Part shown: positions 46,334 to 58,561 of the stretch, in pieces | Position numbering within the stretch: position 1 is the stretch's first letter | Layout of the letters: every line of letters begins with the position of its first letter | Assembly: GCF_032884065.1 (NCBI RefSeq) | Contig: NC_088866.1 | Coordinates: 53,328,068-53,392,067 of the forward strand | DNA from: Artemia franciscana | Lineage: Eukaryota > Arthropoda > Branchiopoda > Anostraca > Artemiidae | Length of the DNA: 64,000 nt | Reading direction: 5' to 3' | The notes under the pieces: generated by a model | What the model saw: the letters and a program-made list of their open reading frames with translations, nothing else | The model's database searches: none | Told to the model about the DNA's origin: nothing | Translations under genes and position numbers: made by a program

Positions 46334-46639
46334 CTATAGTAGGATATACTCACAGACTATATAGACAAATAGTTGCGCGGAGTCGCATCTTAACCATAGA
46401 AGGATTTCAACACGCTTCTTTAGACTAGGTGCTAACCTCCGATGCTCTCACATCCCATCAGCGCGGAAAGATCTTGGCTCTATTCCGGAGCGAAAAAAGA
46501 AATTTCTATTGTGGGCGCTAATTTCTGTGTGTCTATATAGGCTATGGTGTCTGGTTTTGACGCTGCTCATAGCTATGTTTTGCTGTTTAAAAATGTTTGC
46601 GCAACTGTTTGTCTATATAAGCAGTGGATATACTATATG
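46334..46639. mobile_element. MITE with ~40-bp terminal inverted repeats
   Basis: CTATAGTAGGATATACTCAC... TATATAGACAAATAGTTGCG at the left is mirrored by GCGCAACTGTTTGTCTATAT... GGATATACTATAT at the right. About 306 bp, no coding. Target duplication not clear. Confidence 0.75.
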
Positions 46640-48267
46640 AAGACTCTTGATGAGCTTTGAACAATCTATAAAAATTGGTTATATCAGGAGATATTCTACA
46701 AAACGAAAGAAAGTAGAGAGGGTTTTTGATCTGTCGGTGTTTGTTTGTTTTGTTTTTTTTTACTTGGATTTTAATCATTATTGGTTTTCTGTTTTTAGTG
46801 TTTCGTTTTCTGTTTTAGTTTTATATCTTCTGTTTTTGTTTTTCTATACTTTTGTTTATTTACGCTGGAGGTGTAGTAAAGTGCTATTTGAATACATATT
46901 TATAGAAATTTTAACAGTACACTAGAAATCCATTAAAATTGACGTCAGTTTTAATGTGATATCATTTTCGAGAGGCTTCAGGCTCTTTTTAAAGCAATTC
47001 CTTCAAATCTCTTTTAAAAATGACATTTTACTATTAAGACTATGGGAAATAATAATTAATTTTCATGAATCAGCTGTAAATGGATATTTTTTTCTCACTA
47101 AATAGTTTAAATTTGAACCATGTTTTTAAGCTTTTTATTGCTATGGACTGTTTTACCTTTTCGGACCTAATTTAGGGCTCAAAATGGAATACTCCTGAAA
47201 ACAGTTATTTAACTATGAAAGAGCATAAGAAAAGGCATCAGGTTATGTATTTACTTTCATACCAGGTGAATTAGGATGTCAAAATGGTCAAGAATTTGCC
47301 CAACCATGTGGCTGGTATACATAACCTTAAACCATCCTAAAAAATGTCCTCCATTTCTTAAATTTTTAATATAACCGAGAACATTGAAAAATAATGTTCA
47401 ATATTGTCTCCACAGGGACATTACTAAAAGATTGACTTTTCTGTAATTGTAGTATTTTTACCTGTTGCTGCAAGGCTAGGTGTTAAGGTCTCTACTTGTC
47501 CCTGTAAAAGAAAGACCCAGTAGCTGGAATGTCAATTTGGTCCCCGCTGCCAAAACAGTGGCTCAGGAGGACTTCATCTTTTTTAGTACTTAGATATTGT
47601 GCGTTTCTCTATAAAGAAACTAGATATCTGCATGTTCAATACCGATTTATCTAATTTCGAAAGTATGAGTTTGTGTATTGCCAAGGCTGGCTGAGAAATG
47701 ATGAGTTACTCTTTTAACAAATTTTTCATTTGACATGATTTGTAAAGAAGCTAGTAAAAATAGAGCATTAACCTTTCAGGCCGGTATCTCGAAGTCCGAT
47801 CAGCCGAAGAAGTTTTTTCCGAAGAACTAGATCTTAGTCAAAGGTCGTCATAGAAGATTGGTCGCGCTTGTATTTAAAACCCTTTGAAAACATTGGAAGT
47901 TACCTGAAGAAGTGATTGTAATCTTGTTTGGGATTTACTATTTTTACTATTTTCTTAATAAATGTATTTTTTTATTTAAAGAATAATGTCACTTATTCTA
48001 TTTCTATTACATACAATTTGATTTCGTTCTCTCGTTTCTTTTTATGTAATTAGTGCTTAATTCGTCTCGTATAAAAGAATGCAAAAATTTCTTCTTTCAC
48101 ATTTCTTTAATTATAATTAAATGAACAGTACTTTCCGCCTTAACAACGAACAAATTTCTAACTTTGAACGTGTACTATTCTTGCACCAACAAAACTAGGC
48201 TTCTGAATTTCAAAGGGGGTAAAAATATGCTAGCAGATGATTACTTTTGATTTGTTTTGTAGTGATG
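46640..48267. other. No gene seen; one terminal-repeat fragment
   Basis: 47218-47275 (GAGCATAAGAAAAGGCATC, then ACTTTCATACCAGGTGAATT) matches the right terminus of the 32994-34968 element, so a solo end or truncated copy lies here. Otherwise unremarkable DNA with ordinary CpG content. Confidence 0.45.
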
Positions 48268-48370
48268 GATTAAATAAAAAAAAAGTTTTTTTTTAGCTGC
48301 AAGTAAGGAGCGACATTAAAACTTGATACGAACAGAAATTATTCCGTATATGAAAGGGGTTTCACTAGCA
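48268..48370 (+). repeat. Composite repeat, left hairpin arm only (copy H)
   Basis: TTAAATAAAAAAAAAGTTTT, CTGCAAGTAAGGAGCGACAT, CGAACAGAAATTATTCCGTA, TATGAAAGGGGTTTCAC; the right arm is absent. Confidence 0.7.
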
Positions 48371-48949
48371 GAGGTGAAGCTATGTAACATTTCGATATTA
48401 ATCTGAAGCTAATGAATGGTGGCTCAGAAAATATCGGTGACACATACCCGTGTTTTATAATCAGCCCCATTACTAGAGTGAAAGGCAGTAACATACCACG
48501 AAAAAACTATATAAAAAAATACGAAAATTACCAGTTTAGAAACCTCATAAATATCAAAACTATAATGCTGACCAAGCTCCTCTACAAAATATAATCAATC
48601 AAAGCCTTGCTATTCAAGAATATCAAGCTGGCCTTCGGCCAGTACGAACAACTATCAAAAATAATTTTCGCCATTGACATTGATTTTTGTCATATTTTTG
48701 ACTTGGTTTTAAAAGGATTTTTTGGAATTTTGAAAATACAGCACTGTCCAAAATGATATTGTCACGATTATTGAAGGCATGCATAACCAAAAAGTAAATC
48801 TGTACTACTAATGGGTTCCTTAGCTAATTATTAAAAGCATTAAGTGTCTAAAGAGATGCATGTTCTTACAACACATCTTCAATTTATTTTTGTAAGCTGT
48901 GTTCTCACTGATATCACCCAAAAATATTACCTAAAAAGTCAAAACCTAT

Positions 48950-49060
48950 TCAGTCAATTATCATACTGGATGACACGTGGGATTGAATCGTAAGCCCTTG
49001 AACCTTGAGTCTCAGCCAAATCCACATCGCTGCAACAAGGTGACAGTGTAGCGATATATC
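48950..49060 (-). repeat. Possible tRNA-derived SINE
   Basis: Minus-strand reading shows TTTGGCTGAGACTC, resembling an A box, and ACGATTCAATCCCACG, resembling a B box, at about tRNA spacing. A full cloverleaf is not formed by eye. Confidence 0.2.
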
Positions 49061-49589
49061 CCCAGCTTCAAAACAAAAGAAAATTACAGTGATATTTTTG
49101 GAACGAAAAAACAATTCTTTCATGATAATATACAACTTAAATTAAAGAAATAGTGAATTTCAGTGACGGTTTTAGGCCTCATAACCTATTTAGTGTCAGA
49201 GGCAAGGTACAAAAATATTACAATTGCAGAATTTTTTTAGTCACTTAACTATATAAATAAAATAACTCAATGTAAGATATCAGGAAAAACAAGGAGTATC
49301 TACCGCTATCCAAGTCTAGAGCCGCCACTGGTCGATTGCTCATTAGTCGTACACTTAGAGAGGACGGGGATTATTTTGATTCAACTGGAAGATCGAATTG
49401 GCCTTAAATTGGCATAGTTGCTTCTATGTGCTACCTATATAAATATTTTAATAGATGTCTCAATAAGTGAGCAGTAGACAAAGCACCACCTAACAAAGAA
49501 GAAATAAAGTAAATTCCTGTGAGAAAAGAGGAATACCCATCTGAATTGCTTCATTAAAGGCATGTGTCATAAATTAGCTGGCCCACAAT

Positions 49590-50395
49590 AATAGTGAAAC
49601 GGTATCACGCTTCCACATGGAAAGCATTTAATGATTGTGGAAACCATGCCACTTTGAAAAGCAGCCTAGCCTACTTTTTTGTATCATTCCTATATGTGGA
49701 AACTACTTTACTATGTGTGCCCCCTAATGTTCAGTACCATATATACTAATTCTTATTTAATAGCAGTATTTTTATCGCTGCCACTTTTTTAGCTTATTGT
49801 TTGCTGTTAAATTAGGCTAACTAAGTCTATGCTAATAAGAAGCAAAGGCCCTGCTATTAGTGAAATGGTATCATGTTTCCATGTGGAAACTGTTCAGTAA
49901 TTGTGGAAAACATGCCACTTTGAAAAATAGCCTAGGCCTACTTTTTTATATCATTCCTTTATGTGGAAACTACTTTACTATGCTTACCCCCTAATGTTCA
50001 ATACCATATAGGCTATAGCCTACTAATTCAAATTTAATAGCAGTATTTTTATTGCTGCCACTTTTAGCCTACTCTTTGCTGTTAAATTAGGCTAACTAAG
50101 TCCACATCAATAAGAAGAGAAGGCCCTGCTATTAGTGAAATGATATCATGCTTCATGTGGAAACCATGTCACTTTGAAAAATAGCCTAGGCCTACTTTTG
50201 TATATCATTCCTATATGTGGAAACTACTTTAATATGCTTAACCCCTAATGTTCAATGCCATATAGGCTATAGCCTACTAATTCAAATTTAATAGCCTAGC
50301 AGTATTTTTATTGCTGGCACTTTTTGGCTTACTGTTTACTGCTAATTTAGGCTAACTAAGTCTATGCTAATAAGAAGAGAAGGCCCTGCTGTTGA
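49590..50395. repeat. Tandem repeat, ~266-bp unit, three copies
   Basis: TAGTGAAA(C/T)GGTATCA recurs near 49592, 49858 and 50134, each followed by CATGTGGAAA, CCACTTTGAAAA, TATATGTGGAAACTACTTTA, CCCCTAATGTTCA, TAGCAGTATTTTTAT and AGGCTAACTAAGTC. The third copy lacks about 20 bp. The array spans the left edge of the CpG-poor block: the first unit still has CpG, the others do not. Confidence 0.85.
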
Positions 50396-50604
50396 AAATA
50401 GAATTCACATTAGGGGGAGGGTTGTAGCATAGTGTTGTAGGCCTACATGAGAAATCAATGCCCAGGTGATCTAAATTTTGTAAAATAAAGGGAGAAATAT
50501 GCTAAGAAAACAGTTCATAGCTGAATTCATAACATGCAGGATAGGCTAATTGTAGTTAACAGATTTTTTATGCAGCCCTGCTATACTTTACCCCCTCCCA
50601 GTAA

Positions 50605-50845
50605 ATATATCATAGTTCATATTATTGACTTACCAATAAGGTAAATACATCACTTGATGCCTTTTTTATGCTCCTTATGATTATATTAATTGCTTCTATT
50701 GCAAGTTCAAATTTAAGCACAATTTTTTTTTACTTAACCTAACCTTATTATAAATAATTTTTCCACTAAGAAAATATAGCATTATTTTGTCAAAACTGGC
50801 CCATAAATCATTCTTTAATTGAAGATTTGTCATTCTTAAGAGCTA
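50605..50845 (+). repeat. Left end of the inverted-repeat element family, inner segment inverted
   Basis: ATCATAGTTCATATTATTGA, CTTACCAATAAGG and TTGATGCCTTTTTTATGCTC match the left end at 33001-33065. After TTCAAATTTAAGCAC the next ~110 bp (50735-50842) match the reverse complement of 33121-33240 rather than its direct strand. CpGs are lost. Confidence 0.75.
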
Positions 50846-53451
50846 AATATGAATCAAAATATTCCTTCAGAGGTCAGAGTGGTCATTTAAGAAACATAGA
50901 TTTTTGAAAAAACCATTAATAAAAAGAGGTAAATAATTATGTGTTTATTTTCTTTTCTAATTGTTATAGATTGGTCTCTGATTTCTCAGTCTAAATCAGT
51001 AGAATGACATCAATTTTTTTTTCAAATGTTTATTAATGAAATGTTGAAAAAAAGTGGAAATTCGTGCCACTTGAATTGACCACAGAAATGTATGCTGAGG
51101 AATTCTAGACTTATTTTGATACATGCCATCCAATCATACTTCCACAATTGGTTTTTTATAAATCAAATTTTTTGTAGTACAACTCTCTTGCTTAATGCTG
51201 AATCTGAGCCAATGTTTGAATTTTTATTTCTGTTCTCAACAGACATGTTGAGATATAAATGCTTACATTGAATATCTGGAAATCTCAAGATAAAAAAAAA
51301 TTATAAATCTGCCACAGCTTGAAAAACTGAGCATTTAAATTTCCAATCTATACCTATTAAATGCAAAAATCACAAACATGTAATTATTTATGTTTTAAGT
51401 AGTATTTCCACTCATACTTAGTTTGAAGCAGATACCTGGTTGCATCTTTATTGGATCTCATATTTTTCTGATTATTTTGGTCTTTATTTGAATATTTTAG
51501 GATGAATAGAAGAGGAAATATTAATGAAGAGCTCTAGACTAACAGCATTAGCCATTATAAATGTTCACTGAGACAAGTGAAATTTTTATTAATAAATTCT
51601 GATAGTTTTGTCAAAGTTGACACTTTTTATTAAAACATTATTTAAAATAAAATAGTGACTAGTTAATGGTTTATTATCTGTACTTAAAATGCTTGTTTGA
51701 AATTTCTTCTATACATGTCTGTCTCTTTGTTCTATTTTGCTTGTTACACCCCCAGAAGAACTAATATTTAATTTTAGTACATCTTTTATGAATATAAAAG
51801 TTATATCTTAATCCTCATTTCCTACTCTTCATTTCTATCATAATTGCTGAGCAATGCCACAAACTTAGGCAACATGCTAAATGGTTTAACCTGTGTCACA
51901 GAGAATGTATGACCCCAAAAGCTCAAATCACTTGCTATAGTGATCAGAAGTGTAAAGGCAAAAATTTATGCAGGAAATACTAAATATCATTTTTTTTTTT
52001 AGATGCTGAACAGTTTTTTGTTTCATTGCAGGGTAGTTTTTATAATGTACTTTTCTTATTGATATTTTTATACCATTTTTGATTCCAACAAATTTATTAA
52101 AATTTTAGCCCTCACCAGATTTTAGATTAATTTGTGACTATTTTCACTACCTACCTACAATGCATAATTGGTGAGGTTCCTTTTAAATTGCTGGTATTTC
52201 TTTGTTTGCAAGTTTATCAAAGCAACCTATTATGCACTCAGTGCTAAAGAAAATCCTGGATCTGCCCATGCTTCTGCCATCTAGTCTACTCACAGAAATG
52301 GGATTTTAGAACAACACAGAAGTTCTATGGGCACTTGTAAACTTTCTGATTTCTCCCAAGAATCACAACTGAGAGTTTGATAGCCTATTACCTTTCTCTT
52401 TCATTTAGTTTTGGCTCATCACTTGTGTTCTGTTCAGTGCTTCCACAATCTCTAAATTTTTGGCAACTTTATAGAAAATCTCACAAAAAGACTTAGGCCT
52501 AGGAGCATCAAAGCTTCAAATTCAGCCCTGCTTGGATTATATATTTCCAATGCATTCTGCCACCCATTACTTGACTTTATGGTTTGTTTTGTCATAGTTG
52601 CTTCAGGCTGAAACAAGAGAGATAGATTAGGAAAATAGATACCAGATATCAAATTTTGGTTATATATTTGCACATTAGGGAGAGGGAGGGATATACTATG
52701 GTGAGTCTACGTGCACAATCTGTTAGCTACAATTTTTCTGCATGTTGAGAAGTACAAATTGATTATCTTAATATGTTTCCTTCTCTTCAGATCCATCTCC
52801 AGGTAAATACCTAATTTCAAGCTATATCAAGGGTTTATTCCTAAGTATAAGACTTCCAAATCTTTAAAATCTTATGCATTTTGATAGAACAATGTTATGA
52901 GCCTCATAAAAGCCCCTTGTGTATTTCCACAAAAGATCTATTTTGCCAGGTTTTTACCCCCACCACCTTATTCCTAAATTTAGTCCTTTGTTTCCTATTT
53001 GGTGTTTTGATTTTGTTCATTTGCATTTTTTTCTAAATGTTGTCATTCATCAATGACTAGTCCTTAATGCCAATCTGATAATATAATCAAACAAAAAATA
53101 ACCAGTACAATGGGAAAATTTTAGATGCTTGGTTTTGCTCTTTGTAAAAAGGGTGAAATCCTAGATGAGAGACTTTTTGTTATCATAGGAAATAGTTGTA
53201 TTAGAAGAATTAAAACTTAAAATGAATTAAGAGCCTAAGTTGTGATTTTTGAAGCTGTTTACAACCTCCTATCAATTCTCCTTCCTTGTTTCAAATGCTT
53301 ACAAAATTTTACAGGGAACAATTTTTCTGATTTTTCTTTATTTAGGATACCCAAACACCCATAACAATTAATCAGGCAACAACAGGAGTCAAAGTCCCAA
53401 TATTGCATGTAAAAGACAAATATATCTATAGGCTACCTGTCTTAATATTAG
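50846..53451. other. No gene seen
   Basis: AT-rich, nearly CpG-free. 52665-52770 (TATTTGCACATTAGGGAGAG, ATCTGTTAGCTACAATTTTT) resembles one half of the palindromic MITE at 19331-19751. A 5' untranslated exon of CTR9 could hide here but is not visible. Confidence 0.4.
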
Positions 53452-55066
53452 ATTAAATAAAAAACAAGTTTTTTTAAGTGCAAGTAAGGAGCAACATTAA
53501 AACTTAAAACAAACAGAAAATTGTTCCATATATGAAAGGGGTTGTCCCCTCCTCAATGCCTCACTCACTCTAAACACTAAAGTTGTTTATTGTTTTAAAA
53601 AGTTGAGTAGAGAGAAAGAGTCAATCTTTAGCATAAAGAACAAGGTGTTGAGGTGGGAACAACCTTTTTCATATATGGAATAATTTCTGTTTGTTTTAAG
53701 TTTTAATGTTCCTCCATACTTGCAGTTAAAAAATCTTGTTTTTTTATTTTGGCTCTGCACATGAATAATTAAAGCAAAATCTGCAGATTAATTTATTTTT
53801 TGGCTAAATGGCTTTCTCATAGTTTTAATTGGATGGTTTTGAGAAAAAAAGGAGTGCAGGAGTAGGCCTTGTTACCCTCCAATTTCTTGGTTATTTAAAA
53901 AGGCAACTAGAACTTTTAATTTTTACAAACGTTTTTATTAGTAAAAAAATATGTAACTTACAAATTAACTTATGTAACAAACTTCTATATTTGGATGTTT
54001 TTATTATGTATATGAGGGGGTTCACCCCCTTGTCAATACCCTTTTCTTTAAACTAAGGCTTAAATTTTTGTCCCAATTCCCTAAGAATGACCCCTGAATC
54101 ACAAAGGCCATAGAATAAATAGTTGTGATTAATAAAATTACTTTAGCATGAAGAGCAAAGTATTAGAAGGGGGGAACCCCTTATATGCATCATAATTTCT
54201 GTTCATTTTAAGTTTTAATGCTCCTTACTTTCAGTTGAAATTTTTTTTTCATATTTATTTTTTCATTGTCTTTTCAAAAAATGCTAAAAAATCTTGCACC
54301 CCCTTCTTGGAAATTTGTTTCCACATTACGAATTCCTCCATGGAAAGTCCCCCCCTTGCACAACCTTCTCCCCCCAACCAAAATAATCCCACTGAAAGTG
54401 TCTGTAGCCTACACTGCCCAATAACCATTACTATATGTAAATACTGGTCAAAGTTTGTAACTTGCAGCCCCTCCCATGGGGACTATAGGGGAGTAAGTTG
54501 TCCCCAAAGACATAGTTATTAGGTTTTTCAACTATGTTGAATAAAATGGCTATCTCAGAATTTTGATCCTGTGACTTTGGAAAGAAATGACCGTTGGAGG
54601 GGGCCTAGGTGCCCTCCAATTTCTTTGTCACTTAAAAGGGCACTAGAACTTTTAGTTTCTGTTATAATGAGCCCTCTCATGAAATTCTAGGACCACTGGG
54701 TCAATATGATACCCCTGGGAAAAAACAACAAATAAATATGTATCTCTTATCTGTCTTGTGGCAAAAAAATGCAAAATCCCACCTGCTGTAGGGTTCTCTG
54801 ATATGCTGAATATGAAGGTGTGATTTCCATTAAGATTCTATGACCTTAAAAGGCTGTTTCCCCTCTATTTTCTAAAATAAGGCAAATTTTCTCAGGCTCG
54901 TAACTTTTCATGGGTATGTCTAAACTTGATGAAACTTGTGTATTTAAAATCAGCATTAAAATGCGATTCTTTTGATTTAACTATTGTTATAAAATTTCTG
55001 TTTTTAGAGTTTTGGTTACTATTGAGCCGGATCCCTCATTACTACAAGTTTGTTACCACAAACTTC
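53452..55066 (-). repeat. Composite hairpin-ended repeat, copy D, CpG-decayed
   Basis: Complete inverted copy: the hairpin at 53460-53745, the two ATTAAAACTT modules, and the CCCGGCTC-type module up to the palindromic start near 55046-55066. Almost every CpG kept in copies A-C is TpG or CpA here, for example AACGAACAG is AACAAACAG and TACGCTAAAG is ACACTAAAG. Confidence 0.8.
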
Positions 55067-58000
55067 AAAAAAATAGGCGTCTCTTTAATTTTTGCTTGTG
55101 ATTTTCATTCAACATATGTTTTGGAAATGCCTGTTTGTAATAGTGGGATCTATTCTTGTATCTCAGATGTTTTGCTTCTAACCCTTATAAATCAGTATTT
55201 AGCAAACTTTTGAGGCTCAATAAACTTCCCTCCAGCCTGGTGCCTGCTATATATTCAGTTCTTAAAGTTCCATTTTTATACCTCCGAATTTTCCAAGTTG
55301 CAAAAGGTCTTGGAAGCATTCATAGAACCTTCATTCACCTAAATCAACTACTTTCCAATATGGAAAAACTTCCTGATTTAGAATATAGAATTTTACCAAA
55401 AATTGCATAGAGGAAATGTTTAGGCTATACCTCTGTCAATCTTAGGAAAAAGTATGGATCAATGTTTCCTTCTCCTAATTAATTTGCTTTCTAAAATATA
55501 AGCATATGCCTTGATTTACCTGATAATGATATTTTCAAATGTACTCATTGCTATCCTTCCAAGTCCAAATAGCCCTATGCTATTCTGTCAATTTTGCCAA
55601 TTCTATGGGTTTGAATTGTTTTTGTTCTGATCAGCATTTTATTTGTAGTGTCATTAAGAAAAAATAAGCAAAATCAGCAAATTTCTGTATATAGCCTGAG
55701 ATTACACCCATGCTCAGTATAGGGGGGGGGGATTTGTTTGTTTTGTCATTTTTTACTCTAATGCATTTACCTTCCCCCTTAATGTCATGGGTATTTGGTA
55801 GAATTGTTTATGTTTGGATTAATTTGCTTGCTAAAAGGCAAGCTTGCCACTTGATTCACCTTGTAACATTTTTTCCCAAATAGACTGGAGTATTTTTTAC
55901 TGGTCTTTTTTCTCAGTTGAACTACAACATCAGCTAGAAAAAATGAATTATACAATTTGATTCCCTATTTACTGCTTTTTCAAATCTATCAAGTATGCAA
56001 GATTACATCACATCCCACATGTGCACAATCATTGCATAACACCTGTGTGTCCTCCCAGTTACACTGGGGATTCCCTATGAGGCCCTAACCTCTACTATGT
56101 CATGTGAGATTATGTTATCCTTAAACATAAGTAAACATTCTCTATTACATGACATTAAAAGAAAACATTCCCTATTACATAACAGTCATATCCAAACATT
56201 CCTTATTAAATAGCAATTAAAAGTAAACACTCCCTATTACTTAATTAATGCCTGTATCTTGAAGAAAACATGCCTTATTAAATAACATGCACCTGCATCT
56301 TGCCCTGAGGGAATCACTGTTAACCCTTCTTTTTTCGTCTTAAATCATTAAAAGAAGAAAAGAGTAGTGGCTATGTGCCTATTTATATACATTATGCTCC
56401 CACTACTGTCAATCTTAAAGTCCCTTAGAAACCCCATATAAGGAACCCTAGGCTCCCAAGATGCCATCACTAATCCTCTGAAAAAATTCTAAATCCTCAG
56501 ATTTTACAGAAAAGTACCATACTGGGCATCAAGAAAGACCAATCAAATTTAGTAGATATGGGAGAGGCATTGGAAAGGACTCCTGTATCTTGAAAAAAAC
56601 TTATGAGGTATGATTGGCATAAAACTTACCTGTGAATAATGGACAGTTGGCATAATTTACAGCCCAACTCAGGAACTATGTGAATATATAATTCCCAGAT
56701 GCCTATTTATTTCACCTTACATCTATTTTGTCAATACTGACTACCATGCAATTCTGATTAGATGCTATGGAGATGCCCAGGGACAAAAAAAATCAAGGGG
56801 CATGTTTACCCTTCAATTCATTGTGTGGCCATGCCCACACAAATAGACTGCACATGAATCCTAATACTAATGAAACTCCTGTTTTCCCCAAAAAAAATTC
56901 ACCCAAGACTCTTCCCCCTCATCCACCCCAAAATTTCCTTTCTCAAAACCCTTCACACTTCATTAGAAAATGCAACATATTTTCTTTCCATTCTTCATTT
57001 ATCAGGCAACTGTATGGGCAACTCTTGATTCTAAACCTTCCTAAATGTCTTCTTATTCCCTCAAGTGGCATAGAATTACCTCTTAAGAAATTATCCACTT
57101 AACATCATCCCTAGATAACCCAGTTTTAAAATATACATCCTCTCCCTATATCTGTTTTACCCTAGAATACAAACTAAGAGAGTCAGACGTTTTGATCTGG
57201 CACTCCAACTTCTGAATTTTCTGATGAGCTATAGTTAATTTGATTCATATATTATTTTTGATGTTGTCAATAAACCCTCCTCTCCTAACCTTACCAAAAA
57301 TCTTCTGACACCCAAGCGAAAATTGTGGGTATCTATAATCGCGGAGAAAATTATTTAGTTCTAGGCTAATTACAGTAAAAAGAGAATAAGGAATCTGAAG
57401 TTTTCTTCCTTTAACAATTCAATGATATTGATCATGCTGTCATGACATTTTTCAAAGAGAATCAATGACTTTAAGGCTATAGAATAACCTGGCATAGGCT
57501 TAGAATGAATTTCAATTGGACATCCATGGTTACAACAGAAAAAAAGCAATATAATCTTTCCAAAATAAAGATGGAAAGAAATTAAAGTCAAAATCAATCA
57601 CAAAAGTTGGTAAAGTCTAACTTTGTAAAATCCAAAGCATTTTTTTTTTATTCTGCATCTATCCTTGCCAGGATGTGAAAGGGGATACCCTAAGGTTGTT
57701 CCAAAGGCTTCTCTCTCAAATTTTAGCATATAATTTAATTTTTGTGTGACCTAGAGAAAACTTAACTCCCTTTCTCCTGAGATTATGGCCTATGTTTACC
57801 ACGTTCTAGCTTACTGTGTGTATAGTTCAACTTTGTCCTCACAGTTTTAGTAAAATCCGAAATAATGTTTAGGAAAGTTTTAGGTCAATTCAATTTAGTT
57901 TGGAATTGAAAATTTTAGTATTAAATCAACATTTTCTTTAGAAATGTGACAGTTTTTTGTATAGCTTAACAAAATTTGATATAAAATTTTGATTTCTGGG

Positions 58001-58410
58001 TTATTCTATGGATGCTTAAAACAGATTCCACATGATTTAATAGAAAAGAGGTAAGTGACTTGACTAGAAATCAAGTAATGGATTTTTTCTGCCTTTCTTC
58101 AACATCATGAAGTATATAATTGTATGAAAAAGAATTTTATTAGTTGCACAATTCTCAAATACACCCCCCTATCCCCAAAAATTCCAATTTTTAAGGTCAT
58201 TTTAAGTTCCCTGTTAAATTTTTCATGGGGGGGGGGGGTTGGTGTTATCCTTTCTGTCAATTTTCGGGGCTTTTTTCTCTGTGCCAGTATCCCTTTGGAA
58301 CAATTCACCCAGGATGATGTTCTTCAAAGTAAGTCCATATGCATGATAGATTGATAGGCTATTTCGTATTAATAACCATGGTGTTGAGCCTGATGTTTAT
58401 TTATTATTTT
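55067..58410. other. No gene seen upstream of the first coding CTR9 exon
   Basis: 56131-56290 has about five loose tandem units of AAACATTCCCTATTACATAA. ATTAATTTGCTT(T/G)CTAAAA is duplicated near 55480 and 55818. 56345-56400 resembles, inverted, the palindrome at 17405-17475. A 13-G run is near 58228. Probably intron of CTR9. Confidence 0.45.
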
Positions 58411-58412
58411 AG

Positions 58413-58561
58413 CTTCTGTCATGTTGGGTTCTATTGAAATCCCACTGAGGGATACAGATGAAGTCATTGAGTTGGATGTGGACTCCCTGCCAGATGCTAG
58501 TGAAGTCATTGGTATTTTAAAACAAGAACAAACCCAACTAGGCTTATGGGTTACATTAGCT
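58413..58561 (+). CDS. CTR9: CTR9, first coding exon (ATG at 58421)
   Basis: CTR9 is the TPR scaffold subunit of the Paf1 complex, which travels with RNA polymerase II in the nucleus and promotes H2B ubiquitylation and H3K4/K36 methylation. The exon opens after acceptor TTATTATTTTAG (58401-58412), has 8 nt of leader, then 47 codons: [16 protein letters not shown] near the N-terminus, then [16 protein letters not shown], which closely matches the conserved animal CTR9 start. It ends in phase 0 at a consensus donor GTAAGT (58562). The ATG at 58421 puts three residues before SIEIP, close to the family's usual length, so translation most likely starts here. The splice acceptor so near the ATG shows that at least one untranslated exon lies upstream. 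Confidence 0.9.

Noticed and set aside
46390-46520. tRNA-like text (GGTTAGCACC and TTGAAATCC on the minus strand)
   Set aside because: The boxes are weak and lie inside the MITE at 46334-46639; no stems form.
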